64,000 bases of DNA from an uncultured Sphingomonadaceae bacterium (GTDB lineage Bacteria > Pseudomonadota > Alphaproteobacteria > Sphingomonadales > Sphingomonadaceae): positions 806,001-870,000 of the forward strand of contig CANMFX010000001.1 in assembly GCA_947497315.1 (NCBI GenBank), read 5' to 3'. The translations under genes were made by a program, and so were the position numbers. Positions 19,441 through 28,853 of this stretch are shown here, piece after piece. The notes beneath the pieces are model-generated. The model had not been told where the DNA came from, did no database searches, and was given only the letters and a program-made list of their open reading frames with translations. The stretch's first letter is position 1, and every line of letters starts with the position of its first letter.

Positions 19441-20082
19441 TTACCAGCGGATAAGATGCGGTACGATAAATCTTCCGATCAGAGCACTGACCAGTACCGG
19501 CAGGGTGAACCATAATCCGATATAGTAAATGTCGTTAAACGGGCAGAAAATATTGTAAGCAGCCGCTCCCAGAGCGCCGGATGCGATGCCGACCAGCCAG
19601 CCAGCGCGTTCCGGAGAGGTTGGCGCACCTTGGCGTAACCAGGTGGTCAGACCGCCGCCAATGACCAAAGCTGACATCATGCTGACCGTCAGGCAGCGCA
19701 GACCTTCAGTGGGTCGCAACGCTTCTACTGGCGGCATGTTGATCGCGCTCATAATGGCCGCTGTCAGCGGGAATAGAGCAGCCGTAACCAGCGCCCAAAT
19801 CCAACCGCGATTGAGATTGCCAACACCGGGTCGAGCCATATTGGCCGCTGCAAAAGCCGTTGCAATACCAAGCATCAAGAGCACGCCGCTGCGCAGGAAG
19901 AACATCTGATGCGCCATGCCCATCGCCAGATCACCGCGTACGCCCAAAAAGAAGGCGACACTGGAAGAGACGGCCAACATCAGGATCGCTGTCACCGCCA
20001 TACCGCCTGAAGGTTTCAGGGTACGGACCGGGGCAAGATCATCGACCAGATCATCGATCAGACTATTTGCTACTTCACTCAT
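19441..20082 (-). CDS. nrsF: NrsF family (DUF1109) anti-sigma membrane protein
   Basis: A 213-residue protein with six membrane segments and a short cytoplasmic N-terminus (residues 1-27) that would bind the sigma factor. NrsF proteins hold their ECF partner inactive at the inner membrane; in Caulobacter this controls genes induced by heavy metals, including bufferin operons. Conserved cysteines expected to sense metals are visible at LRCLTVS (about 130) and NIFCPF (about 183). ATG 20082 is two bases after the sigma stop; GTG 20091 is an alternative. Last gene of the bufferin operon. Confidence 0.85.
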   Translation of the reverse strand: MSEVANSLIDDLVDDLAPVRTLKPSGGMAVTAILMLAVSSSVAFFLGVRGDLAMGMAHQMFFLRSGVLLMLGIATAFAAANMARPGVGNLNRGWIWALVTAALFPLTAAIMSAINMPPVEALRPTEGLRCLTVSMMSALVIGGGLTTWLRQGAPTSPERAGWLVGIASGALGAAAYNIFCPFNDIYYIGLWFTLPVLVSALIGRFIVPHLIRW

Positions 20083-20083
20083 C

Positions 20084-20608
20084 TCATTCACTCTCGATAA
20101 GGGCGCTCATTTTCTTGAGCCCCCGATGGATATTTACTTTCACCAGTGATTCCGACTGGCCGGTTTTTGCCGCGGCTTCGGCAATGCTTAATCCTTCAAT
20201 CTTTACCATGGCGATAACATCGGCCTGTTTATCAGGGATCATTCCCAGTAAACGTTCCAAACTCACCTTGGCGGTTACGTCCTCATCCTGTGGATCGGCA
20301 ACCAGTTCTTCATTCAGTTCGCCATGCTCGTGGCGATAGATTTTGCGCAATCCGTCAATCCAGCGATAGCGCCCGATGGCGGCAAGCCAGGGAAGGAACG
20401 CCTTGGTAGGATCATAGCTGGCCCGCTTTTTGTGCAGCGAGATCAACGTTTCCTGCACCAGATCATCGACTTCCGCTGGATTGATCTTGCGCGCATAATA
20501 GCGCCGCAGCCATTTTTCGCACTCGGTCAGCAGACTGGCATAGCATTGCTTGTCGCCGCCCTGCGCCTTGACCATTAAATGACGCAATGTTTCTTCATTG
20601 GCGATCAT
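20084..20608 (-). CDS. sigF: ECF RNA polymerase sigma factor, SigF type
   Basis: A 174-residue sigma-70 family protein with only regions 2 and 4. Region 2 includes DDLVQETLISLHKKRASYD (about 48-66) and the WLAAIGRYRWID segment. Region 4 includes the helix-turn-helix GLSIAEAAAKTGQSESLVKVNIHRGLKK near the end. Its neighbour NrsF is the expected anti-sigma factor. The pair probably drives the operon they lie in, from the promoter at 23151-23179. It follows the DoxX gene by 24 bases. Confidence 0.92.
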   Translation of the reverse strand: MIANEETLRHLMVKAQGGDKQCYASLLTECEKWLRRYYARKINPAEVDDLVQETLISLHKKRASYDPTKAFLPWLAAIGRYRWIDGLRKIYRHEHGELNEELVADPQDEDVTAKVSLERLLGMIPDKQADVIAMVKIEGLSIAEAAAKTGQSESLVKVNIHRGLKKMSALIESE

Positions 20609-20632
20609 GGCTGCTCTCCCCGACGGCCCAGC

Positions 20633-21073
20633 TTAACCCAGTTTCCCGCCGACCAGCTTGTCGAGGGAGAATAGGCCGCCGCCACGCGTAATCAGGACCA
20701 GCGCTAAGGCTACCCAGATAATATGCACGGACCACCAGGCTTCAGGATAGACGAAAAACTGGATGACCAAGGTCATGACTAGCAGCCCGGCCGCGCCAAA
20801 GCGGGTTGCAAGGCCCAATACGAGTAGAATCGGGAAGAAATGCTCGGCATAGGTAGCGATCAAACCGGTGATTTCGGGAAAAGGCATGCCATATTCATCA
20901 CGGAACAGATCGACGGTCAGTTCTTTCATCGTCAGAAAGCTGCCATCTTCGACCTTTGTGCGGGCAGAGCGCCAGAATATGCCAGCCAGTGCCACGCGGG
21001 CAAAGAGGAGCGCGATCGCTTCTGGAAAAGCGCCGCTTACTAGACCAATTGCTTTTTTAATCAGGTTCATCAT
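20633..21073 (-). CDS. DoxX family membrane protein of the bufferin operon
   Basis: A 146-residue protein with four membrane segments and the DoxX-type start of the first helix (LFARVALAGIFWRSARTKV). DoxX genes are regular companions of bufB-bufC operons (sometimes called bufD), where their role is not settled; a part in redox or membrane quinone handling has been suggested for the family. It lies 25 bases after bufC and 24 before the sigma gene. Two adjacent ATGs (21073, 21070) are possible starts. Confidence 0.88.
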   Translation of the reverse strand: MMNLIKKAIGLVSGAFPEAIALLFARVALAGIFWRSARTKVEDGSFLTMKELTVDLFRDEYGMPFPEITGLIATYAEHFFPILLVLGLATRFGAAGLLVMTLVIQFFVYPEAWWSVHIIWVALALVLITRGGGLFSLDKLVGGKLG

Positions 21074-21098
21074 TTCGGTTACCCCGTTAAATCATTCA

Positions 21099-21830
21099 TT
21101 ATATTCTCATTATCACGCCGCTTTGGATCAGCTTTATGATCCTCTCCATTGCAGTGTCTTCACCATCCAGTTCGATGGCTGCTGCCAAAAGGTTACCCAT
21201 TGTTGAAATATTTGCAATTTTTTCCGCAATATCATGCTCTAACTGGGTGAGCAGGTGAAATAGAACTTCGGCTTCTGGGCGTGCGACCATCAGTGCATCC
21301 GGCGTGCCATCTCCTAATTCTGCCAGCTCCGGCGAAAGTGCTCCGGTCAGGTTGACCAACCGCATTGCGGGATGCGCGCCGATCTCAAGGCCGAGAAGGC
21401 TTTCTTCATCCAGTGTCGCAATGTCATTAAGCGCAAGCGGCGTAGCCTCGGCGCTATGGTAGCTTTTGATCCACGCCCATTCTATCCGGGCCAGATCCAC
21501 TTCGGTTTCGCTGAACTCCTGTTTTGCGAGAAAATCCCCAAAATCTGCGGCAATATTGTTCATATCACAGGTCAGGATGTGGTCCTGCTCGATATAATCC
21601 CGGGAAATGGCGTGAAAAGGCTCATGGCCCATATGTTCGTGCAATTTGGGATAGGCGTTTTCGAGCGCGACGAGCCTGGCATGAGAAACGGTATTGGCGT
21701 GAGCCTTCAGGCCCAGAAGTGCACGGTCCGCGCTCTCGCTGAACAGATCATCTGGGAAATGGGCCGGGCCTTTTTGCAGGCAGGCGATGAAGCGAGACTG
21801 GCCGTCAGCTAACGAGGGCATGCTGTTCAT
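21099..21830 (-). CDS. bufC: BufC/HvfC-type partner of the MNIO enzyme (DUF2063)
   Basis: The protein of about 243 residues has the N-terminal DUF2063 'putative DNA-binding' domain of HvfC/BufC (PSLADGQSRFIACL start, then LVALENAYPKLHEHMG) and a C-terminal winged helix-like part. BufC is thought to present the precursor peptide BufA to BufB for modification and is not believed to bind DNA. It overlaps the 3' end of bufB. The start is uncertain: ATG 21842, 21830 or 21821 are all in frame with weak ribosome sites; family N-termini fit the last two best. Confidence 0.87.
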   Translation of the reverse strand: MNSMPSLADGQSRFIACLQKGPAHFPDDLFSESADRALLGLKAHANTVSHARLVALENAYPKLHEHMGHEPFHAISRDYIEQDHILTCDMNNIAADFGDFLAKQEFSETEVDLARIEWAWIKSYHSAEATPLALNDIATLDEESLLGLEIGAHPAMRLVNLTGALSPELAELGDGTPDALMVARPEAEVLFHLLTQLEHDIAEKIANISTMGNLLAAAIELDGEDTAMERIIKLIQSGVIMRI

Positions 21831-22734
21831 CTTGCAAAACATGGCTGTTCAGCACCGTTTCAACTTTTGAAACTTCTGCCATTAACACGCAATATTCGGG
21901 AATATCCGTGTCCCATTCGATCAATGTGGGCTTGGGACCAGCGCGTTTGATGAAGCGTTCATACAGCCGCCAGGTAATATCGCTGACAATCGAGCCATGA
22001 TCGTCAATCAGTAATGGGCCATCGTCATGCTCTTCACGTGCATGGCCAGCAAGATGCATCTCCCCGACAATATCCGGATCAATCGCGTCAACATAGGCTT
22101 CCATGTCCAGCCCGACATTGGTGGCCGTTACTTCGACATTGTTGATATCGAACAACAGTCCGCAACCGGACTGTTTGCACAGCGCAGATATAAAGTCAGT
22201 CTCACTCATCTCATCATCACGGTAGCTGAGATAACGCGACGGGTTTTCGATCAGCATCAGACGTTTCAGCCGATCCTGTACTTTACCGATTTCGGTCGAG
22301 AAATGATCCAGCGCTTCTTTTGTATAGGGAATGGGGAGCAGATCAGGATAGCGATCATGGGCATTGCCGCTCCAGCTGAGATGGTCAGATACCATGGCTG
22401 GTTGGTAGCGATCACAAAGATCTGCGATTTTATCGAGATCATATTCATTGAGCCCGTCAGCCGAACCAAGGGAGAGCCCGACGCTGTGAAAGCTCAATGG
22501 ATAGTCTTCGGCGATGGCGGTCAGCCAACGATGTAGCGGGCCACCATCACCGAAGTAATTCTGCGGATGTACCTCGACCCATCCGGGTTTTTTTGATCCG
22601 ACTTCTTCGGACAATACATCATTATAATGTACTGACTTCAAACCTATGCCACCTGATGGAGGGAGGGAGTGAGGCACAGGCGTCTTCATAACGGACAGAC
22701 CAAAATTTGAGGTTTGAGTAGAGGTAACATCCAC
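21805..22734 (-). CDS. bufB: MNIO-class (DUF692) peptide-modifying enzyme BufB
   Basis: A 309-residue TIM-barrel protein of the multinuclear non-heme iron oxidase family. Iron-ligand candidates are visible in SFHSVGLSLGS, VSDHLSW, LIENPS, FDINNVEV, GEMHLAGHA, DDHGSIVSD and LIEWDTDIP. MNIO enzymes convert cysteines of a precursor peptide into thio-oxazole-type groups; in bufferin systems BufB with BufC modifies BufA so that it chelates copper. It is 57 bases behind bufA, with a hairpin in the gap. The start at 22734 lacks a clear ribosome site; Met16 is an alternative. Confidence 0.93.
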   Translation of the reverse strand: MDVTSTQTSNFGLSVMKTPVPHSLPPSGGIGLKSVHYNDVLSEEVGSKKPGWVEVHPQNYFGDGGPLHRWLTAIAEDYPLSFHSVGLSLGSADGLNEYDLDKIADLCDRYQPAMVSDHLSWSGNAHDRYPDLLPIPYTKEALDHFSTEIGKVQDRLKRLMLIENPSRYLSYRDDEMSETDFISALCKQSGCGLLFDINNVEVTATNVGLDMEAYVDAIDPDIVGEMHLAGHAREEHDDGPLLIDDHGSIVSDITWRLYERFIKRAGPKPTLIEWDTDIPEYCVLMAEVSKVETVLNSHVLQDEQHALVS

Positions 22735-22749
22735 AAAACTTAGCGTAGA

Positions 22750-22781
22750 ATCACGTTTTGCGCCAGAGGTTTGAACGTGAT
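22750..22781. other. hairpin between bufA and bufB
   Basis: ATCACGTT at 22750-22757 pairs perfectly with AACGTGAT at 22774-22781 around a 16-base loop in the 57-base bufA-bufB gap. No T run follows in the direction of transcription (leftwards), so it is more likely an mRNA-processing or stabilising structure than a terminator. It could protect an abundant bufA message relative to the enzyme genes. Confidence 0.6.
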
Positions 22782-22791
22782 CAAAGGGGGT

Positions 22792-23088
22792 TTAACCTCT
22801 CTGCGGTACTGGCTTCTTGTTGCCTTTTTTCGCGGTCAGCGAACCACCGGCTTTAACGCAGGCACCCTTGGCGGTGTATTTCCAGGCATTGCCCTGATAG
22901 TCGGCGGTTGAAGTACCGGCACAGCTTGTGCCTGGTCCTGCGGCACAATCATTCTTGCCCTTCAGCGCGATACCGAAACATTTCTCTTTGGCACCAGCCG
23001 CAACGGCAGTGGTTGGCGAAATAGCAATAGTCGCAGCAGCGGCGAGGGCAGCAGCAGCGGCAGTGGCTTTGATCATGGAGTTGGACAT
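22792..23088 (-). CDS. bufA: bufferin precursor BufA (DUF2282), secreted copper-binding RiPP
   Basis: A 98-residue protein with a signal peptide (alanine-rich helix to about residue 31), directing it to the periplasm. The mature part has exactly four cysteines (37, 48, 56, 77) in the [13 protein letters not shown] ... SCAGTS ... KGACV pattern of the DUF2282/BufA1 family. In Caulobacter such peptides are modified on cysteines by BufB/BufC and sequester copper. The start ATG 23088 has GAGAGG upstream; the longer open frame to 23511 overlaps groES and is not coding. The sigma-F-like promoter at 23151-23179 gives a leader of about 55 bases. Confidence 0.92.
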   Translation of the reverse strand: MSNSMIKATAAAAALAAAATIAISPTTAVAAGAKEKCFGIALKGKNDCAAGPGTSCAGTSTADYQGNAWKYTAKGACVKAGGSLTAKKGNKKPVPQRG

Positions 23089-23150
23089 TTGATTTTCCTC
23101 TCTTGGAGATTGGGTAATAGGGGCGAACCTGTCATGCAGGCTCATCATAT

Positions 23151-23179
23151 GTTTCGATGGAAGGACCCGGCTGGTTACA
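23151..23179 (-). promoter_or_regulatory. SigF-type ECF promoter of the bufferin operon
   Basis: Read on the minus strand, TGTAACC (complement of 23173-23179) is followed after exactly 16 bases by CGAAAC (complement of 23151-23156). This fits the GTAACC-N16-CGAA consensus I recall for SigF of Caulobacter. It lies 63 bases upstream of bufA and points into the operon that encodes the sigma factor, making an autoregulatory loop likely. Confidence 0.75.
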
Positions 23180-23286
23180 TCTCTTTTTCCAAAGTCCGGA
23201 AAAACTGGTGCGGGATTTTCCAAAAATGCCGTTTTTCTAGTAGATACAGCCTGCAAAAAAGATTCTGAATTTTTTGCGGCTAAGCC

Positions 23287-23316
23287 TTGACGATTGCTCA
23301 GAATAGCCCATATGGG
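23287..23316 (+). promoter_or_regulatory. probable housekeeping sigma promoter of groESL
   Basis: TTGACG at 23287-23292 is followed after 17-18 bases by ATATGG/TATGGG (23310-23316). Transcription would begin at or just before the CIRCE element, so HrcA bound to CIRCE would block initiation. Confidence 0.6.
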
Positions 23317-23321
23317 CGTCG

Positions 23322-23348
23322 TTAGCACTCGACTCAAGGGAGTGCTAA
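23322..23348 (+). promoter_or_regulatory. CIRCE operator (HrcA binding site)
   Basis: TTAGCACTC at 23322-23330, nine bases, then GAGTGCTAA at 23340-23348: a perfect CIRCE inverted repeat, upstream of groES. It is the operator of the heat-shock repressor HrcA. hrcA itself is not in the window. Confidence 0.98.
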
Positions 23349-23431
23349 TCCTCCATTTGAATATATCTTGATGGCTCGGGCTAAAGGAGCGGGGCCGCAG
23401 GAAAGTAAATTTGGACAAGAAAGGCAAACTT

Positions 23432-23719
23432 ATGAAATTTCGTCCACTACATGATCGTGTACTGGTTAGCCGCGTAGACGCGGACACGAAAACCGCTGGC
23501 GGCATCATCATTCCTGACAGTGCTCAGGAAAAACCATCCGAAGGCAAAGTTGTTGCTGTTGGCAATGGTTTGAAAGACGACAATGGCAAGTCGACACCGC
23601 TCGATGTCAAAAAAGGCGACAAGATCCTGTTCGGCAAATGGTCCGGCACGGAAGTCACCGTTGAAGGCAAAGACCTGATCATCATGAAAGAAAGCGATAT
23701 CCTCGGTATCATCGAGTAA
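23432..23719 (+). CDS. groES: co-chaperonin GroES
   Basis: The 10-kDa lid of the GroEL folding chamber. The 95-residue product starts with [12 protein letters not shown] and contains the mobile-loop region ([16 protein letters not shown]) and the C-terminal half ending GIIE, all typical. ATG 23432 is preceded by AAGAAAGG; an in-frame TTG at 23411 is rejected because family proteins begin at this methionine. It is read from the CIRCE-controlled promoter and followed by groEL after 50 bases. Confidence 0.98.
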   Translation: MKFRPLHDRVLVSRVDADTKTAGGIIIPDSAQEKPSEGKVVAVGNGLKDDNGKSTPLDVKKGDKILFGKWSGTEVTVEGKDLIIMKESDILGIIE

Positions 23720-23754
23720 TCGCATTCCATTTCACTAAACATTCATTCCCATAA

Positions 23755-25425
<1,671 letters not shown>

Positions 25426-25458
25426 ACCCGACCACCCGGCTAACGCTGAAAAACATAA

Positions 25459-25488
25459 GGGGCTGGAAGGAAACTTCCGGCCCTTTTT
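25459..25488 (+). terminator. rho-independent terminator of groESL
   Basis: A ten-pair stem (25460-25469 with 25474-25483, one G-T pair) with a four-base loop is followed by TTTTT at 25484-25488, 33 bases after the groEL stop. Confidence 0.93.
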
Positions 25489-25586
25489 CATTTATGGATT
25501 CTATCGACTCATCCGCGATGTTTCCAAAATCGCTAGACTGTGCCATGTCGTTTCCAACGTAACTTCTTGCACGGGGATTAAGCGGC

Positions 25587-27443
25587 ATGACCAGGTTTCT
25601 TAAGTTAATATTGGCTTCCACCACTTTGGCAGGGATCGCAGCAGCGGCTCCCGCAGTTCATGCCCAAAATGCTGCGCCAGCAGTTGCGGATGCGATGGAG
25701 ACAGAGACGGATCGTCTCAACATTTGGTTCGATAATAAATTTGAAGAACAGCTGGCTTTCAGTCCGATCCGCCAGACCCTGTTGGGCCGCAGGACCGCTT
25801 ATGATCAGATTGATGATTATTCGATTGCAGCCGCGGACCGCCAACTCGCATGGATGCGTGTGGCGACGGCCGAGCTGAAGCGTGACTTTGATTATGAGAA
25901 GCTAACGCCGGATGCGCAGATATCCTGGGACATGTGGCTGTTCCGACTGGAGCAGGCGGAGGCTGGCGTGCCGTTTCGACAAAATGGTTATGTCCTGCAT
26001 CAATTTAACGGTCAGCAATCTTTCTTCCCGACCTTTCTGATCAACCAGCACCGCGTTGCAAGCGAGTCTGATATGGTCGCCTTTATCGAACGGCTCAAAG
26101 GCAGTGCGCGGGCGCTGGACCAGCTACTCACGCGCGCGCAGGGCAATGCCGAGTCCGGAACACGGCCACCACGCTTTGCCTATGAAGGGGTGATCGAGCA
26201 GTCCGAGAAAATCACTACCGGCGCACCTTTTGATGATGGCAAACCGTCGGCCCTTTGGGAGGCGACCGAGAATAAATTGGCGGCTTTGGTGAAAGCAGGC
26301 ACGATTACGCAAGGCCGGTCGGACGAATTGAAGGAGCAGGCGCGGGCGGCGCTTACCGGATCGTTGAAACCGGCCTATGAGCGGATCATCACCTGGTTCA
26401 AACAGGATCTGCCCAACACAAAAGAGGCACCCTTTGGTGTTTCCGAGCTGCCCAATGGCGAAGCCTTTTATAATTACCGCCTGGCCAATCAGACCACCAC
26501 GGACCTGACGGCGGAAGAAATTCACACTATCGGTCTTGCCGAAGTCGCCCGTATCCGCAGCGAGATGGAAGCGATCAAGGACAAGGTGCAGTTCAAGGGC
26601 GATTTGCAATCCTTCTTCACCTTCCTGCGGGAAGATGATCAATTCTATTTCTCGGAAGATGACAAGGGCGCGCAGGATTATATCGATACCGCCGAAAAGC
26701 ATCTGGCATTCATCAAGACGCGCCTGCCTGACTTTTTCGGAACGCTGCCAAAGGCTGATCTGGTGGTGAAACGCGTCGAGCCCTTTCGCGAACAGGATGG
26801 CGCGGCGCAGCATTACCGGCCGGGCACGCCTGACGGCACTCGCCCCGGCACCTATTATGCGCATTTGTCTGACATGCGCGCCATGCCCATCCACAGCCTG
26901 GAAGTAATTGCCTATCATGAGGGCAATCCGGGCCATCACATGCAAAGCTCGATTGCGCAGGAACTGACAGGCATTCCGAAATTCCGCGCGCAGGGCGGTT
27001 ATATCCCGGCCTTTGGCGAAGGATGGGCGCTCTATTCCGAGCTCTTGTCCAAAGAAATGGGGGCCTATGAAAATCCCTATTCGGACTTTGGGCGGCTAAC
27101 TACGGAAATATGGCGCGCGATCCGGCTCGTTGTGGATACCGGACTGCACACCAAAGGCTGGAGCGAAGAAAAGGCCGTGGCATATTTCCTCGCCAATTCG
27201 CCGATTCCGGAAACAGCGGTGCGCAGCGAAGTACGGCGCTATCTGGTGATGCCAGGCCAGGCTACCAGCTATAAAATCGGCATGCTGAAAATTCAGGAAC
27301 TGCGCGCCAAGGCGGAAAAAGAGCTGGGTGATGATTTCGACATTAGAGGTTTTCATGACACCGTATTGGGAGGTGGTTCGGTCCCGCTGAGCATATTGGA
27401 AAAGCAGGTCAATCAATGGATCGCCAAGATGAAAAAGTTGTAA
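25587..27443 (+). CDS. exported DUF885 family protein (putative metallopeptidase)
   Basis: A 618-residue protein with an N-terminal signal peptide (cleavage likely after VHAQ, about residue 27), so periplasmic. DUF885 proteins share a zinc-peptidase-like core; here HEGNPGHH (about residue 445) and FGEGWALYSE (about 475) provide the HExxH-like and glutamate ligands, although the first motif is not a strict HExxH. Many genomes annotate these as uncharacterised; peptidase activity is an inference. It is followed at six bases by sdaA. Confidence 0.85.
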   Translation: MTRFLKLILASTTLAGIAAAAPAVHAQNAAPAVADAMETETDRLNIWFDNKFEEQLAFSPIRQTLLGRRTAYDQIDDYSIAAADRQLAWMRVATAELKRDFDYEKLTPDAQISWDMWLFRLEQAEAGVPFRQNGYVLHQFNGQQSFFPTFLINQHRVASESDMVAFIERLKGSARALDQLLTRAQGNAESGTRPPRFAYEGVIEQSEKITTGAPFDDGKPSALWEATENKLAALVKAGTITQGRSDELKEQARAALTGSLKPAYERIITWFKQDLPNTKEAPFGVSELPNGEAFYNYRLANQTTTDLTAEEIHTIGLAEVARIRSEMEAIKDKVQFKGDLQSFFTFLREDDQFYFSEDDKGAQDYIDTAEKHLAFIKTRLPDFFGTLPKADLVVKRVEPFREQDGAAQHYRPGTPDGTRPGTYYAHLSDMRAMPIHSLEVIAYHEGNPGHHMQSSIAQELTGIPKFRAQGGYIPAFGEGWALYSELLSKEMGAYENPYSDFGRLTTEIWRAIRLVVDTGLHTKGWSEEKAVAYFLANSPIPETAVRSEVRRYLVMPGQATSYKIGMLKIQELRAKAEKELGDDFDIRGFHDTVLGGGSVPLSILEKQVNQWIAKMKKL

Positions 27444-27449
27444 CAAGCC

Positions 27450-28826
27450 ATGGTTGCCAGTACATTTGAGCTGTTTAAAATCGGCGTCGGACCTTCAAGT
27501 TCTCATACCATGGGGCCGATGTTGGCGGCAGCGACCTTTGCAGCGCGTCTTGCCGATCAGAATCTTTTGGATCAGGTCACGCGGACGGAGACCAAACTTT
27601 TCGGTTCGCTTGCACTCACCGGCAAGGGGCATGCGACGGACCGTGCTGTTCTGCTGGGCTTGTCCGGACAGGTGCCGGAAAATATCGAACCGGATGCCGC
27701 CGATGCTCTGGTTGCACAGATCAGGAGCGAGAAACGGATCCAGCTGAACGGCACGCAGGCTATCGGCTTTGACGAAGATGCGGACGTTATATTTGATCAA
27801 CGCAAGCGGCTGGACTTCCACTCCAACGCCATGCGGTTCACGGTCTTTAAAGGTGAGGAAGAGCTGGCGAGCCGGGTCTATTATTCCGTTGGCGGCGGCG
27901 CGATACTGGATGAAGACCAGATCGGTGCCAATGATCCGGAAAACGGTCTGTGGGACGTTCCGCATCCCTTTTGCTCTGGTGCCGATCTGCTGAAAATTGC
28001 TGAGGAAAAAGGCCTGTGCATCGCCGATATCATGCGCAACAATGAACGCGCCGCCAAAACCGATGAAGAAATCGGCATCGGCATCAGGCTGATTGCCGAT
28101 GCGATGTCGGCCTGCATCGATAGAGGTATAAAGTCAGAGGGAATCTTGCCGGGCGGCCTGAACGTGAAACGCCGGGCGCCCCTGATCCATGCGCGCTTGA
28201 TGGAGCGACAGGAACGCGCTTTGTCCGATCCCTTGACGGTGCTCGATTGGGTTAACCTGTGGGCACTGGCGGTGAATGAGGAAAATGCCGCTGGCGGCAA
28301 AGTGGTGACCGCACCGACAAATGGGGCGGCGGGGATTGTTCCCTCGGTGCTGCGTTTTTACGAGCGCTTTTCCCCGAAAGCGGATGTTGAGGGCATTGAG
28401 AAATTCCTGCTGACCGCAGCGGCCATCGGATCTTTGTTCAAGGAAAATGCCTCCATCTCCGGCGCAGAAGTTGGCTGTCAGGGCGAAGTCGGTGTCGCCT
28501 GTTCAATGGCAGCTGCTGGTTTGACGGCGGCCTGGGGCGGCACGCCGCTGCAAGTCGAAAATGCCGCCGAGATTGGCATGGAGCATAATCTTGGCCTGAC
28601 CTGTGATCCGGTTGCGGGGCTGGTCCAGGTGCCGTGTATCGAACGCAATGCGGTTGGTGCGGTCAAAGCGATAGAAGCAGCGCGACTGGCGATCATGGGC
28701 GATGGCACCCACCGGGTGAGTCTGGATGAAGTGATTGAAACCATGCGCAAAACCGGTCTGGATATGAGCGAGCGCTACAAGGAAACATCGCAAGGCGGTC
28801 TGGCCGTCAATCTGGTGGAATGTTAA
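27450..28826 (+). CDS. sdaA: L-serine ammonia-lyase (iron-sulfur dependent)
   Basis: Converts L-serine to pyruvate and ammonia in the cytoplasm. The 458-residue protein is the single-chain bacterial type. The N-terminal domain begins with GPSSSHTMGP, and the C-terminal domain carries the [4Fe-4S] cysteines in AEVGCQGEVGVACSMAA and DPVAGLVQVPCIERN. ATG 27450 starts six bases after the previous stop. Confidence 0.97.
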   Translation: MVASTFELFKIGVGPSSSHTMGPMLAAATFAARLADQNLLDQVTRTETKLFGSLALTGKGHATDRAVLLGLSGQVPENIEPDAADALVAQIRSEKRIQLNGTQAIGFDEDADVIFDQRKRLDFHSNAMRFTVFKGEEELASRVYYSVGGGAILDEDQIGANDPENGLWDVPHPFCSGADLLKIAEEKGLCIADIMRNNERAAKTDEEIGIGIRLIADAMSACIDRGIKSEGILPGGLNVKRRAPLIHARLMERQERALSDPLTVLDWVNLWALAVNEENAAGGKVVTAPTNGAAGIVPSVLRFYERFSPKADVEGIEKFLLTAAAIGSLFKENASISGAEVGCQGEVGVACSMAAAGLTAAWGGTPLQVENAAEIGMEHNLGLTCDPVAGLVQVPCIERNAVGAVKAIEAARLAIMGDGTHRVSLDEVIETMRKTGLDMSERYKETSQGGLAVNLVEC

Positions 28827-28853
28827 GGTCGTAAAACGCGATCGGAGGAACGC

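Noticed and set aside
23253-23277. GCAAAAAA/TTTTTTGC hairpin between bufA and groES
   Set aside because: It has an eight-pair stem dominated by A-T pairs and is not downstream of any gene; it probably reflects an AT-rich promoter spacer.
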